Shown: positions 14,034-14,211 of the stretch, piece by piece
Layout of the letters: each line of letters starts with the position of its first letter
Numbering within the stretch: position 1 is the stretch's first letter
DNA from: Coemansia sp. RSA 922
Taxonomy: Eukaryota > Kickxellomycota > Kickxellomycetes > Kickxellales > Kickxellaceae
NCBI GenBank assembly: GCA_027577415.1
Contig: JANBQS010000636.1
Span: forward strand, 1-14,211
Reading direction: 5' to 3'
Length of the DNA: 14,211 nt
Translations under genes and position numbers: made by a program
Notes under the pieces: generated by a model
The model's database searches: none
Told to the model about the DNA's origin: nothing
What the model saw: only the letters and a program-made list of their open reading frames with translations

Positions 14034-14096
14034 TGCTTTCCGACATGTCAAAGAAAATCTACTTACTTTGAAGCACGTCCAAGCGGACACCTTTTA
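14034..14096 (-). promoter_or_regulatory. Shared upstream block, copy 4
   Basis: Plus-strand reading: TGCTTTCCGACATGTC, AAAGAAAATCT, ACTTTGAAGCACGTCC, then the perfect dyad GTCCAAGCGGAC (14077-14088) and ACCTTTT. It includes the palindrome GACATGTC (14042-14049). It lies about 225-290 bp upstream of the ATG at 13807. CAATTAATG (about 14005-14013) lies on the gene-proximal side. CTTATAAAAG (14091-14100) overlaps its outer end. Confidence 0.65.
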
Positions 14097-14211
14097 TAAG
14101 GCTGTGGCCGCAGCTCCCAGCAGCATGGCTGCTGTTTTCTTAGGTTCCCGTCGATTTACTGCTTTCGCTGGTAGCGCTTGGGATTCCAAAACATCCATCT
14201 CTAATCTAATC

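Noticed and set aside
1..14211. Altered genetic code to explain in-frame TAG and TGA
   Set aside because: TAG ends several other genes here in sensible places, and neither codon occurs inside MTG2 or CTF18.

Overview
The window looks like nuclear DNA of an early-diverging fungus. Two conserved housekeeping genes can be named with confidence: MTG2, the mitochondrial Obg-type GTPase (minus strand, 1000-2364), and CTF18, the large subunit of the alternative clamp loader (plus strand, 6412-9498). Both are intact and intron-free, start with A at -3, and have short AT-rich flanks. This would suit an intron-poor lineage such as Kickxellomycotina, but that placement is an inference from gene style, not from a search.

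Layout: 345-671 (minus) encodes a small probable mitochondrial protein of unknown function, followed upstream by MTG2. The stretch 2550-5836 carries three very small minus-strand genes (49-55 codons), each encoding one zinc finger and little else, and each with a good TATA box about 90-115 bp before its ATG. A plus-strand gene of unknown function (3866-4246) lies between them. CTF18 follows, with a CG-rich MluI-box (MCB-like) promoter. From 9572 to the right end there is a minus-strand tandem array of four related small genes (9572-9934, 10514-10951, 12216-12644, 13529-13807) separated by long AT-rich spacers.

The four array proteins share a pattern: N-terminal MPxxF, a hydrophobic strand ending in (I/V)xAN or similar, an I-x-x-(I/V)-(V/A) helix, then G-(K/Q)-x-F-(N/A)-x-x-(I/V)-x-L. 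I do not recognise the family. One copy carries an in-frame TAG at codon 9 followed by 136 open codons; another has a TGA after codon 92 followed by 19 family-like codons. All four have, about 220-310 bp upstream of the ATG, the same roughly 60-bp block: TGCTTTC-type start, AAAG, a CATG/CACG core and a GTCC-N4-GGAC-like dyad. A GCAATT-type box lies next to it. This shared block is the strongest sign that the array is a co-regulated or recently duplicated unit. The plus-strand gene at 3866 may be a distant member; its promoter has a perfect AGACATGTCT palindrome.

The housekeeping genes are GC-richer; the small genes and spacers are AT-rich and look fast-evolving. The most novel content is therefore the single-finger microprotein cluster plus the tandem array with its shared upstream element. 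No tRNA, rRNA, CRISPR array or recognisable transposase was seen.
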